From: an uncultured Oscillospiraceae bacterium
GTDB lineage: Bacteria > Bacillota > Clostridia > Oscillospirales > Acutalibacteraceae
Assembly: GCA_900549755.1 (NCBI GenBank)
Contig: URPQ01000010.1
Location: 1-37,140, forward strand
Direction of reading: 5' to 3'
Length of the DNA stretch: 37,140 bases
Within the stretch, counting starts at the first letter, position 1, and every line of letters starts with the position of its first letter. A model generated the notes under the pieces. The model was not told the origin of the DNA. It saw only the letters and a list, made by a program, of their open reading frames with translations, and did no database searches. Of this stretch, positions 6,022 to 13,472 are shown piece by piece. A program made the position numbers and the translations under genes.

Positions 6022-7905
6022 ATGGGTCCTATGATGCCCCCGCCCCCCGGAATGAGAGGGCCTATGCGGATAGGCGGCGGTCCGCGCGGATTTTTAACCG
6101 ATGAAGAAAAACAGAACAAGCCGAAATTGACAAAAGCGTTGCTTAAAAGAATATTCGGCTATTTATCGCCGTATAAGCTGCAATTCATAGCGGTTTTCGC
6201 CGCCCTTGCCGTTTCGGCGGTCTTAGGGCTTTTCCCGTCAATTATAACGGGGAAAATAGTTGACGCGATAGTGGACGACAGCGCCGACGTAAAAACCCTT
6301 TTGGGGCTTGTGGTGCTGGCGTTTATTGTGCTTTCAGCCGCGCAGATTATAAGCGTGCTTGAGCAATACATAAACAGCTGGATTTCGCAAAAGATAATTT
6401 ACGATATGCGAAACCAGATGTACGACCACCTTTTGCATATGCCGCACGGCTTTTTCACAAATGAAAAGCAGGGCGATATAATAACCCGTATGAACAGCGA
6501 TATTAACGGCGTAAGCTCAGTTATATCGGGTATGCTGGCATCGGTTTTCAGCAATGTTTTAACCGTTGCAACCTGCGTATTTTATCTTTTCTATACCGAT
6601 TGGCGGCTTGCAATAGTGGGGCTTATAGTGCTGCCGCTCTTAATTCTTCCCACAAAGGCGGTGGGCAGAAAGCGCTGGGAGCTTGTAAGCGAGGCGCAGG
6701 AAAAACAGGACGAGCTTAACCAGCAGGTAGACGAAACGCTTTCGGTCAGCGGGTCAATGCTTGTAAAGCTGTTTACAAAGGAAAAAACGGAATATGAAAA
6801 ATTCCGCAAAATAAACGATGAAACCACCAAAATAACAATACGCGAGCAGCGCGCGGGCAGCTGGTTCCGCGTGTTTTTGGGTATGTTTATACAAATAGCG
6901 CCGCTGCTCATTTATTTTGTGGGCGGCTTCCTTATAATAAGCCACACCGATTCGTCGCTTACCGTGGGCGATATATCGGTAGTGGTAGCGCTTGTCAACA
7001 GGCTTTACCAACCGGTAAGGCAGCTGCTTGATTTAGAGGTGGACTTTGTAAGGTCAATGGCGCTGTTTACCCGAATTTTTGAATATTTCGACCGTAAGTG
7101 CGATATTGAAGACCCCGAAAATCCCGTAACTCCCCCGCTTGATGACAGCAAAATAGAGTTTTCCGACGTGCATTTTTCCTATGAAAACGGTCACGAAATT
7201 TTAAAGGGAGTAAATTTCACCGTGCCGAGCGGCGCTATGTACGCAATAGTAGGCACCTCGGGCGCGGGTAAATCCACAATTATAGGCATGATACCGCGAC
7301 TTTACGACGTAAGCCGCGGCAGCGTTAAAATAGCCGGAACGGACGTGCGCGATTTTTCGCTTGCGTACCTCCGGCAAAATATCGGCATTGTAACGCAGGA
7401 TACCTACCTTTTCAACGGCACTATTCTTGAAAATTTGCTTTACGCAAAGCCCGACGCCACGCGCGAGGAGGTAGAAAACGCCTGCAAGGCGGCTAATATT
7501 TACGATTTTATTTTATCGCTGCCCAAAAAATTCGATACGGTGGTGGGCAACCGCGGCTTAAAGCTTTCGGGCGGTGAAAAGCAGCGCGTTTCAATAGCGC
7601 GGGTAATTTTAAAGGACCCCAAAATACTTATTTTGGACGAGGCTACATCCTCGCTCGATTCGGTATCGGAAAGCCTTATACAGTCGGCGCTTTCGGCTGT
7701 AATGGCGGGCAGAACAAGCCTTGTTATAGCGCACAGATTATCAACCGTAATAGCGGCGGATAAAATTATGGTAATAGAAAACGGCACTATTACCGACAGC
7801 GGCTCGCACTCGGAGCTGCTCGAAAAAAGCGAAAAATACCGTCTGCTTTACGAAACGCAGTTTAAAAAGGTAATTGAACTTGAAAAAGAAAAAAGTTCCC
7901 ATTGA
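6022..7905 (+). CDS. ABC exporter, fused membrane and ATPase domains
   Basis: This 627-residue half-transporter combines a six-helix type I exporter domain (about 45-350) with a C-terminal ATPase. The ATPase has Walker A GTSGAGKST (from 411), the Q-loop TQDTYLF, signature LSGGEKQR (from 515), Walker B ILILDEATSSLDS (about 535) and the H-loop IAHRLST (about 570); all key residues are present. The first 25 residues are an unusual Met/Pro/Gly-rich cytoplasmic tail (MMPPPPGMRGP). ATG 6022 is used because AAGGAG (6008-6013) is 8 bp upstream; ATG 6001 would be nearly leaderless. It resembles MsbA/LmrA-like multidrug or lipid exporters and probably works as a homodimer, since no partner gene is adjacent. 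The substrate is unknown. Confidence 0.9.
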   Translation: MGPMMPPPPGMRGPMRIGGGPRGFLTDEEKQNKPKLTKALLKRIFGYLSPYKLQFIAVFAALAVSAVLGLFPSIITGKIVDAIVDDSADVKTLLGLVVLAFIVLSAAQIISVLEQYINSWISQKIIYDMRNQMYDHLLHMPHGFFTNEKQGDIITRMNSDINGVSSVISGMLASVFSNVLTVATCVFYLFYTDWRLAIVGLIVLPLLILPTKAVGRKRWELVSEAQEKQDELNQQVDETLSVSGSMLVKLFTKEKTEYEKFRKINDETTKITIREQRAGSWFRVFLGMFIQIAPLLIYFVGGFLIISHTDSSLTVGDISVVVALVNRLYQPVRQLLDLEVDFVRSMALFTRIFEYFDRKCDIEDPENPVTPPLDDSKIEFSDVHFSYENGHEILKGVNFTVPSGAMYAIVGTSGAGKSTIIGMIPRLYDVSRGSVKIAGTDVRDFSLAYLRQNIGIVTQDTYLFNGTILENLLYAKPDATREEVENACKAANIYDFILSLPKKFDTVVGNRGLKLSGGEKQRVSIARVILKDPKILILDEATSSLDSVSESLIQSALSAVMAGRTSLVIAHRLSTVIAADKIMVIENGTITDSGSHSELLEKSEKYRLLYETQFKKVIELEKEKSSH

Positions 7906-7930
7906 CTTAAAGGTCTTTTGGGGTTAAAAT
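7902..7930 (+). promoter_or_regulatory. DUF1292 gene promoter
   Basis: TTGACT (7902-7907), a 17-bp spacer and TAAAAT (7925-7930). The -35 overlaps the stop codon of the ABC exporter gene. Confidence 0.65.
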
Positions 7931-7955
7931 ATATTTGTACTAAGGAGGCTCTGAT

Positions 7956-8273
7956 ATGGACGAGATTAAAAACAAAGACGAATACAACCCGGATATTGTC
8001 ACCCTGTCTGACGATGACGGTAAGGAATATACCTTTGAGGTGCTTGACGCTATTGAAACCGAAACGGGAAGATACCTTGCAATGCTCCCGATTTATGACG
8101 ACCCGCAAAAAACGCTTGATGACAGCGGCGAGCTGGTTATAGTAAAGGTCGGCGAGGAAGAGGAGAACGGCGACGAATACTATTACGAAATAGAGGACGA
8201 CGACGAATACGATATGATTGCCGACGCATTTGTTGAACGTCTTGAGGATTTTTTTGAGATAGACGACAAATAA
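7956..8273 (+). CDS. DUF1292 (YrzB-like) acidic protein
   Basis: This 105-residue, very acidic, soluble protein matches the DUF1292 family: an N-terminal IVTLSDDDGKEYTFEVLDAIE, a central YLAMLPIYDD, then ELVIVKV and EYYYEIEDDDEYD. In many Firmicutes the family sits beside ruvX and alaS; here it stands alone behind its own promoter and directly before 6S RNA. AAGGAGG at 7942-7948 sets the start. The molecular function is unknown. Confidence 0.85.
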   Translation: MDEIKNKDEYNPDIVTLSDDDGKEYTFEVLDAIETETGRYLAMLPIYDDPQKTLDDSGELVIVKVGEEEENGDEYYYEIEDDDEYDMIADAFVERLEDFFEIDDK

Positions 8274-8281
8274 TATAAAAT
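8254..8281 (+). promoter_or_regulatory. 6S RNA promoter
   Basis: TTGAGA (8254-8259), a 16-bp spacer and TAAAAT (8276-8281) lie at the 3' end of the DUF1292 gene. The implied start near 8288 matches the 5' end of the 6S RNA fold. Confidence 0.5.
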
Positions 8282-8286
8282 AAAAA

Positions 8287-8484
8287 AGTGTCCTGCGCTG
8301 TTCGCGGACCGCGTCTTATATAGCCCTACAACCTTTAAATCGGGGCCTTTGCTCGCGCGGCGGATTGCAGACCTCCCGCGGCTGTGCCGAGTTCGGAAGA
8401 AGGGAGCGTGAAGCCGCGCGGCGGGCACCCACCTGCACAAACCGCAGGTTATTTTAAGCGCATTACGGCAGGGCGGGACAGCTT
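8287..8484 (+). ncRNA. ssrS: 6S RNA
   Basis: About 195 nt of GC-rich non-coding sequence whose ends pair (GTCCTGC with GCGGGAC). It carries landmarks of 6S RNA: CTGTTCGCGGACCGC near the 5' end, CCCTACAACCTTTAAATCGG in the 5' side of the central bubble, GCCGAGTTCGGAAGAAGGGAG opposite it, and CACCTGCACAAACCGCAGGT near the 3' end. 6S RNA mimics an open promoter and sequesters sigma-A RNA polymerase in stationary phase. A terminator follows 19 bp later. Identification is by recalled sequence and fold resemblance, not a covariance search. Confidence 0.8.
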
Positions 8485-8502
8485 TTAAATTTTAATAGGT
8501 TT

Positions 8503-8543
8503 AACCCCCGCAGAAGCATTAAGCTCTTGCGGGGGTTTTGTTG
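8503..8543 (+). terminator. Rho-independent terminator after 6S RNA
   Basis: AACCCCCGCA and TGCGGGGGTT pair around a 15-base loop and are followed by a T-rich tail (TTTTGTTG). Confidence 0.85.
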
Positions 8544-8601
8544 TATTAAAAAAGCTTTTATCGCTATAATAAATTCCATTTTTTACAATTTCTCTTTCTA
8601 T

Positions 8602-8656
8602 TTAACACGTATTTAACATTACTTTGATTACAGACTTAACATAGGGGAAATATAAT
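8602..8656 (+). promoter_or_regulatory. Pho-box promoter of the pst operon
   Basis: TTAACA occurs at 8602-8607 and again 11 bp on at 8613-8618, the spacing of PhoP/PhoB direct-repeat boxes. A third copy is at 8636-8641. The core promoter is TTACAG (8628-8633), 17 bp, TATAAT (8651-8656). The pair of boxes lies just upstream of a weak -35, as expected for activation by the phosphorylated regulator encoded at the end of this operon. Confidence 0.75.
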
Positions 8657-8689
8657 AGGGGCAGAAAGATGAAAAGGAGATTAAAAGAA

Positions 8690-9583
8690 ATGAAAAGAAT
8701 TTTGAGTTTAGGTCTTGCAGCCCTTATGACAGTATTCGCACTTGCAGGCTGCGGCGCAGACAACGGAACAGACAGTAATAACGGCGGAACAGGCACGGGA
8801 ACAGACGCAATATCGGTACTGACCCGTGAGGAAGGCTCGGGCACGCGCGGCGCGTTTATTGAGCTTTTGGGAATAGAGGAAAAGAACGCCGACGGCAAAA
8901 AGGTTGATAAAACAATTGATACCGCAGAAACCACAAACTCCACCTCGGTTATGATTACGACGGTTCAGGGCAATAAGGCGGCTATCGGTTACATTTCGCT
9001 CGGCTCGCTTGATAAGAGCAAGGTTAAGGCGTTAAAGGTTGACGGTGCTGAAGCTGCCACCGATAACGTAAAGAGCGGCGAATATAAGGTTTCTCGTCCC
9101 TTCAACATTGCCACCAAGGGCGACGCCACGGGGGTTGCGAGCGACTTTATCAAGTTTATTCTCAGCGCAGACGGTCAGGCGGTAGTTGAAAAGAACGGCT
9201 ATATAAGCGAGGGCAACACAGGCGCTTACAAAGCCTCCGGTCAAAAAGGCAAGATTACCATAGGCGGTTCTTCCTCTGTAACACCTGTAATGGAAAAGCT
9301 TAAAGAGGCTTATGTAAAGCTCAACCCCGATGTTACAATAGATGTTCAGCAGAACGACTCATCCTCGGGTATGAAGGGCGCGATTGACGGAATATACGAT
9401 ATAGGTATGGCGTCGCGTGATGTAAAGGACAGCGAAAAGGAAGCGGGACTTAACTCCATTAAGATTGCATTGGACGGCATTGCGGTAATAGTAAACAAGG
9501 ATAACACCCTTGACGCGATTACAAGCGAGCAGATCAAAAACATCTACACCGGCTCGCTTACAAAGTGGAGCGAAATAAAGTAA
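8690..9583 (+). CDS. pstS: Phosphate-binding lipoprotein PstS, permuted domain order
   Basis: A 297-residue secreted phosphate-binding lipoprotein of the Pst importer. The signal peptide ends in lipobox LAGC (Cys21). Family halves are in reversed order: residues 40-185 carry what is normally the C-terminal half (SVLTREEGSGTRGAF at 42-56, then IGYISLGSL), while residues 187-297 carry the usual N-terminal half (KITIGGSSSVTPVMEKL from 188, DSSSGMKGAIDG, YDIGMASRDVKDSE). Both phosphate-loop segments (SGTR and GSSSVTP) are present, so binding should be intact. The start at 8690 follows AAAAGGAG at 8672-8679; ATG 8669 has no good site. It is the first gene of the pst operon. Confidence 0.9.
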   Translation: MKRILSLGLAALMTVFALAGCGADNGTDSNNGGTGTGTDAISVLTREEGSGTRGAFIELLGIEEKNADGKKVDKTIDTAETTNSTSVMITTVQGNKAAIGYISLGSLDKSKVKALKVDGAEAATDNVKSGEYKVSRPFNIATKGDATGVASDFIKFILSADGQAVVEKNGYISEGNTGAYKASGQKGKITIGGSSSVTPVMEKLKEAYVKLNPDVTIDVQQNDSSSGMKGAIDGIYDIGMASRDVKDSEKEAGLNSIKIALDGIAVIVNKDNTLDAITSEQIKNIYTGSLTKWSEIK

Positions 9584-9597
9584 AAATCACCTCTTTC

Positions 9598-9628
9598 CGG
9601 CTAGCCCTCAATCACGAGGGCTTGGCCG
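9598..9628 (+). promoter_or_regulatory. Intercistronic hairpin between pstS and pstC
   Basis: CGGCTAGCCCTC and GAGGGCTTGGCCG form a strong stem around AATCAC with no T-run. Such hairpins often protect the 3' end of the binding-protein message, giving excess PstS over the membrane subunits. That role is inferred. Confidence 0.6.
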
Positions 9629-9644
9629 CATGACAGGAGTATTT

Positions 9645-10505
9645 ATGAACACAACAATTTCAAAAATAAAAGAAACGGCAATGCGCATTGTGTTTATGCT
9701 CTGCGCCTGCGTTTCCATTATATCGGTAATTTTAATATGCGTGTTTCTCTTTTCAAACGGAATACCTACCATGGGCAAAATAGGCTTTGCCGATTTTCTT
9801 CTCGGCAAGCGCTGGAAGCCGCTTGAAGACCTTTACGGCATACTGCCGATGATAATAGGCAGCATTTACGTTACGGCAGGCGCTATAATTATCGGCGTGC
9901 CGATAGGCGTTTTATGCGCGGTGTTTTTGGCGCGCTTTTGCCCAAAAGGGCTTTATAAAATTTTCAAGCCCGCAGTTGACCTGCTTGCAGGAATACCTTC
10001 TATTGTGTACGGCTTTTTCGGGCTGGTGGTAATTGTGCCGGCAATGCAGAAAATGTTCGGCGGCTCGGGTAAAAGCGTGCTTACAGCCTCTGTAATGTTA
10101 GGAATTATGATTTTGCCCACCATTATAAGCGTTTCCGAGGCGGCAATACGCGCCGTGCCCGAAAGCTACTACGAGGGCGCGCTGGCACTGGGCGCCACGC
10201 ACGAGCGCAGCATTTACAGAACGGTGCTGCCCGCGGCGAAATCGGGCATTACGGCGGGCGTTATTTTGGGAATAGGCAGGGCAATAGGCGAAGCTATGGC
10301 GGTTAATATGGTCGCGGGCAACCAGGCTATAATACCCACAAGCATTTTCAGCGGCGTGCGCACCTTAACCTCAAACATAGTGCTCGAAATGGGCTACGCC
10401 GCCGATTTACACAGAGAGGCGCTTATTGCAACCTCGGTTGTGCTGTTCGTGTTTATCCTTATAATAAACCTCTTGTTCTCACTTGTTAAAAAGGAGAAAA
10501 AGTAA
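9645..10505 (+). CDS. pstC: Phosphate ABC transporter permease PstC
   Basis: This 286-residue membrane subunit has six helices and the binding-protein-dependent permease (EAA) loop: EGALALGATHERSIYRTVLPAAKSGI, followed by GRAIGEAMAVNMVAGN, typical of PstC. LLAGIPSIVYGFFGL is the standard PstC/PstA segment. ATG 9645 is chosen over 9630 because AGGAG (9635-9639) lies between them. It pairs with PstA to form the channel and ends one base before the pstA ATG. Confidence 0.95.
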   Translation: MNTTISKIKETAMRIVFMLCACVSIISVILICVFLFSNGIPTMGKIGFADFLLGKRWKPLEDLYGILPMIIGSIYVTAGAIIIGVPIGVLCAVFLARFCPKGLYKIFKPAVDLLAGIPSIVYGFFGLVVIVPAMQKMFGGSGKSVLTASVMLGIMILPTIISVSEAAIRAVPESYYEGALALGATHERSIYRTVLPAAKSGITAGVILGIGRAIGEAMAVNMVAGNQAIIPTSIFSGVRTLTSNIVLEMGYAADLHREALIATSVVLFVFILIINLLFSLVKKEKK

Positions 10506-11378
10506 ATGGAAGCTGTAAATAAAATCTCCTTAAAGCAAAAATTCTTAAATTACAAAAATCACCCCGGCTCGCTTATTATGCTGCTTTTAACCTGGCTTGC
10601 GGCATTGCTTACGGCGGCGGTTGTGGTTTTTCTTGTGGCGTATATACTTATTAAGGGCGTACCGAACATTAAGCCCTCGCTTTTTGCGTGGAAGTACAAC
10701 AGCGAAAACGTTTCAATGATGCCCGCAATAATAAACACGGTTATAATGACGGTTTTATCCCTTTTGCTGGCAGCGCCGATAGGCATTTTCTCGGCGGTTT
10801 ACCTGACCGAGTACGCCAAGCGCGGCAACACGCTGGTTTCGGTGGTAAGGGTCACAACCGAAACCCTTGCGGGAATACCGTCGATAGTTTACGGACTTTT
10901 CGGGTATTTAATATTCGTTATCGCCTGCCATTTTCATCAATCAATGCTTTCGGGCGCGCTGACGCTGGCTATTATGATACTGCCCACTATGATGCGCACT
11001 ACCGAGGAAGCCTTGCTCGGCGTGCCCGACGCATACAGAGAGGGCAGCTTCGGGCTGGGCGCGGGGAGATTACGCACGGTCTTCAAGGTGGTGCTGCCCT
11101 CCGCCGTACCGGGGATACTCTCGGGCGTTATACTGTCGGTCGGCAGAATTATGGGCGAAACGGCGGCGCTTATATACACCTCGGGTACGGTTGCGGGAAT
11201 ACCGAAGGACCTAATGCACTCGGGCAGAACGCTTTCTGTTCATATGTACGCACTTTTAAGCGAGGGGCTTTATATGAACGAGGCTTACGCCACGGCGGTG
11301 GTGCTGCTGATACTGGTGCTTATAATAAATATGCTGTCGGGTCTTATAGCTAAAAGAATTACGGCAAAGGGGAAATAA
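10506..11378 (+). CDS. pstA: Phosphate ABC transporter permease PstA
   Basis: This 290-residue membrane subunit partners PstC. It has six helices, ETLAGIPSIVYGLFGY, and the EAA-type loop (REGSFGLGAGRLRTVFKVVLP) followed by GRIMGETAALIYTSG, which is characteristic of PstA. The ATG follows the pstC stop directly, with AAGGAG inside the end of pstC, so translation is coupled. pstB follows after 5 bp. Confidence 0.95.
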   Translation: MEAVNKISLKQKFLNYKNHPGSLIMLLLTWLAALLTAAVVVFLVAYILIKGVPNIKPSLFAWKYNSENVSMMPAIINTVIMTVLSLLLAAPIGIFSAVYLTEYAKRGNTLVSVVRVTTETLAGIPSIVYGLFGYLIFVIACHFHQSMLSGALTLAIMILPTMMRTTEEALLGVPDAYREGSFGLGAGRLRTVFKVVLPSAVPGILSGVILSVGRIMGETAALIYTSGTVAGIPKDLMHSGRTLSVHMYALLSEGLYMNEAYATAVVLLILVLIINMLSGLIAKRITAKGK

Positions 11379-11383
11379 AAACT

Positions 11384-12133
11384 ATGGAAAAATTTACTGT
11401 AAAAAATCTTGATTTATGGTATAATGACTTTAAGGCGCTTAAAAATATAAATCTCGGTATGCAGGAAAACAGCATAACCGCCTTTATAGGGCCCTCGGGC
11501 TGCGGTAAATCAACCCTGCTTAAATCCCTTAACCGTATGAACGATTTGGTTGAGGGCTGCCGCATTACGGGCGAGGTGCTGCTGGACGGCGAGGATATTT
11601 ACGGCAATATGGACGTGAATATGCTGCGCCGGCGCGTGGGTATGGTTTTCCAAAAGCCTAACCCGTTTCCTATGTCGATATACGATAACATAGCCTTCGG
11701 TCCCCGCACCCACGGCATACGCTCAAAGGCAAAGCTTGATGAAATTGTGGAGGAATCGCTGCGCGACGCCGCTATATGGGACGAAACCAAGGACGTGCTT
11801 AAAAAGAGCGCCCTTGCAATGTCGGGCGGGCAGCAGCAGCGCCTTTGCATTGCGCGCGCGCTGGCGGTAAAGCCCGAGGTGCTTTTAATGGATGAGCCCA
11901 CAAGCGCGCTCGACCCTATCTCTACCTCAAAAATAGAAGACCTGGCGCTTGAGCTTAAAAAGAAATATACCATAATAATGGTTACGCACAATATGCAGCA
12001 GGCGGTAAGAATTTCCGATTACACGGCGTTTTTCCTTTTGGGCGAGGTAATAGAATACTCCGAGACCGAGAAAATGTTCTCAACCCCGCAGGATAAACGC
12101 ACTGAGGATTATATTACGGGAAGGTTCGGTTGA
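11384..12133 (+). CDS. pstB: Phosphate ABC transporter ATPase PstB
   Basis: A 249-residue ATPase with Walker A GPSGCGKST (from residue 36), Q-loop VFQKPNPFPMSIYDNIAFG, signature MSGGQQQR, Walker B VLLMDEPTSALDP and switch VTHNMQQA. The FQKPNPFPMSIYDN segment is diagnostic of PstB. It powers phosphate import through PstCA and, with PhoU, signals phosphate status to PhoR. Its stop lies two bases before the phoU ATG. Confidence 0.96.
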   Translation: MEKFTVKNLDLWYNDFKALKNINLGMQENSITAFIGPSGCGKSTLLKSLNRMNDLVEGCRITGEVLLDGEDIYGNMDVNMLRRRVGMVFQKPNPFPMSIYDNIAFGPRTHGIRSKAKLDEIVEESLRDAAIWDETKDVLKKSALAMSGGQQQRLCIARALAVKPEVLLMDEPTSALDPISTSKIEDLALELKKKYTIIMVTHNMQQAVRISDYTAFFLLGEVIEYSETEKMFSTPQDKRTEDYITGRFG

Positions 12134-12135
12134 TT

Positions 12136-12774
12136 ATGAGAAATAAATTTGACAGTCAGCTTGAAAGGCTGAATTTAGAGCTTATAACAATGGGCGCGCT
12201 CTGCGAGGACGCCATAAGCGCCTCGGTAAAGGGCTTTTTGGATGACGACGACGCACTCTGCCAAAAAGCGGTTGAAACCGAGGACGAAATTAACCGCAAG
12301 GAGCGGGATATTGAGTCTATCTGTATGAAGCTATTGCTTGAGCAGCAGCCCGTGGCGCGCGATTTAAGGGTTATATCCTCTGCGCTTAAAATGATTTCGG
12401 ATATGGAGCGCATAGGCGACCAGGCATATGATATTGCCGAAATTGCAAAATTTATTAAAAACAGCAATGTTAAAAGCAAAATCCACATTAAGGATATGGC
12501 TGCCGCCGCCACCAAAATGGTGACCGACAGCGTTGACTCCTTTGTTAAAAAGGATGTGGAATTAGCGCGCGCAGTTATGGCGTATGACGATAAGGTGGAT
12601 AACCTTTTCAACTGTGTTAAGGATGAGCTTGTGCTGCTTATAACCGAGGATAAAGCCAACGGCGAGTTTTGCATTGACCTTTTAATGATTGCGAAATATC
12701 TTGAGCGCATAGGCGACCACGCGGTTAATATAGCCGAATGGGTGGAATACTCAATTACCGGCACGCACAGATAA
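12136..12774 (+). CDS. phoU: Phosphate signalling complex protein PhoU
   Basis: This 212-residue all-helical protein has two PhoU repeats (RDLRVISSALKMISDMERIGDQAYDIAE in the first, LLMIAKYLERIGDHAVNIAEWVEY in the second). The two ERIGD(Q/H)A motifs are the metal-binding signature. PhoU links the Pst transporter to the sensor kinase and dampens Pho signalling when phosphate is plentiful. ATG 12136 (MRNKFDSQL) matches the usual PhoU N-terminus; a TTG at 12130 overlapping the pstB stop is less likely. Confidence 0.94.
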   Translation: MRNKFDSQLERLNLELITMGALCEDAISASVKGFLDDDDALCQKAVETEDEINRKERDIESICMKLLLEQQPVARDLRVISSALKMISDMERIGDQAYDIAEIAKFIKNSNVKSKIHIKDMAAAATKMVTDSVDSFVKKDVELARAVMAYDDKVDNLFNCVKDELVLLITEDKANGEFCIDLLMIAKYLERIGDHAVNIAEWVEYSITGTHR

Positions 12775-12796
12775 AATAAAAAAGGAACGTGGAAAA

Positions 12797-13456
12797 ATGG
12801 TATATCTGCTTGAGGACGACGAGAGCATACGTCGGTTTGTAATTTACGCGTTAAGGCAGACCGGAATGGAGGCGGAGGGCTTTCCGCTGCCGTCGCTTTT
12901 TAAAGAGGCGGTTGCGCATAAAAAGCCCGATATTGCCCTGCTTGATATAATGCTGCCCGAGGAGGACGGAATTTCCGTTTTGAAGTGGCTGCGTTCCCGC
13001 CCCGATACAAAGCAGCTGCCAGCTATTATGTTAACCGCTAAATCCACCGAATACGATAAAGTAGTGGGGCTTGACAGCGGCGCTGACGACTATATAGCCA
13101 AGCCTTTCGGCACAATGGAGCTTATATCCCGTATAAAGGCGCTGCTGCGCAGAACCGCGGCGGCAGACGTTGAATATACCGTAGGCAAGCTTTATGTAAA
13201 CAAGACAAAGCATATTGTAACGGTGGACGGAAAGGAAACCGAGCTTACCTTAAAGGAATTTGAGCTTTTGTGCCTGCTGCTTAAAAACAGCGGCGCTGTG
13301 TTTACGCGGGATCAGCTTTTAAACGATATATGGGGCTACGATTACGACGGTGAAAACCGCACGGTGGACGTGCACATAAGAAGCCTGCGCTCAAAGCTCG
13401 GGGAAAGCGGAGATATTATAGGAACAGTACGCGGAGTCGGCTATAAAATAGTTTGA
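12797..13456 (+). CDS. phoB: PhoB/PhoP-type response regulator
   Basis: This 219-residue OmpR-family regulator has a receiver domain with acidic pocket E6-D7-D8, phosphoacceptor D50, T80 and K102 (IAKPFG). Its winged-helix DNA-binding domain (about 125-219) contains LTLKEFELLCLLLKNSG and RTVDVHIRSLRSKLG. The start follows AAAGGA. Its place in the operon and the TTAACA boxes upstream of pstS indicate it activates its own operon during phosphate limitation. The name phoP is equally apt for a Firmicute. Confidence 0.92.
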   Translation: MVYLLEDDESIRRFVIYALRQTGMEAEGFPLPSLFKEAVAHKKPDIALLDIMLPEEDGISVLKWLRSRPDTKQLPAIMLTAKSTEYDKVVGLDSGADDYIAKPFGTMELISRIKALLRRTAAADVEYTVGKLYVNKTKHIVTVDGKETELTLKEFELLCLLLKNSGAVFTRDQLLNDIWGYDYDGENRTVDVHIRSLRSKLGESGDIIGTVRGVGYKIV

Positions 13457-13472
13457 CAAAAGGGGTATTATT

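Noticed and set aside
10688..11353. 221-codon alternate frame inside pstA
   Set aside because: It lies fully within a clear pstA gene, has no start signal, and its translation (Arg/Gly/His-rich) matches nothing; it is a codon-bias artefact.
12156..12764. 202-codon antisense frame across phoU
   Set aside because: It exactly mirrors phoU, is Ser/Ile-rich, and lacks a ribosome site.
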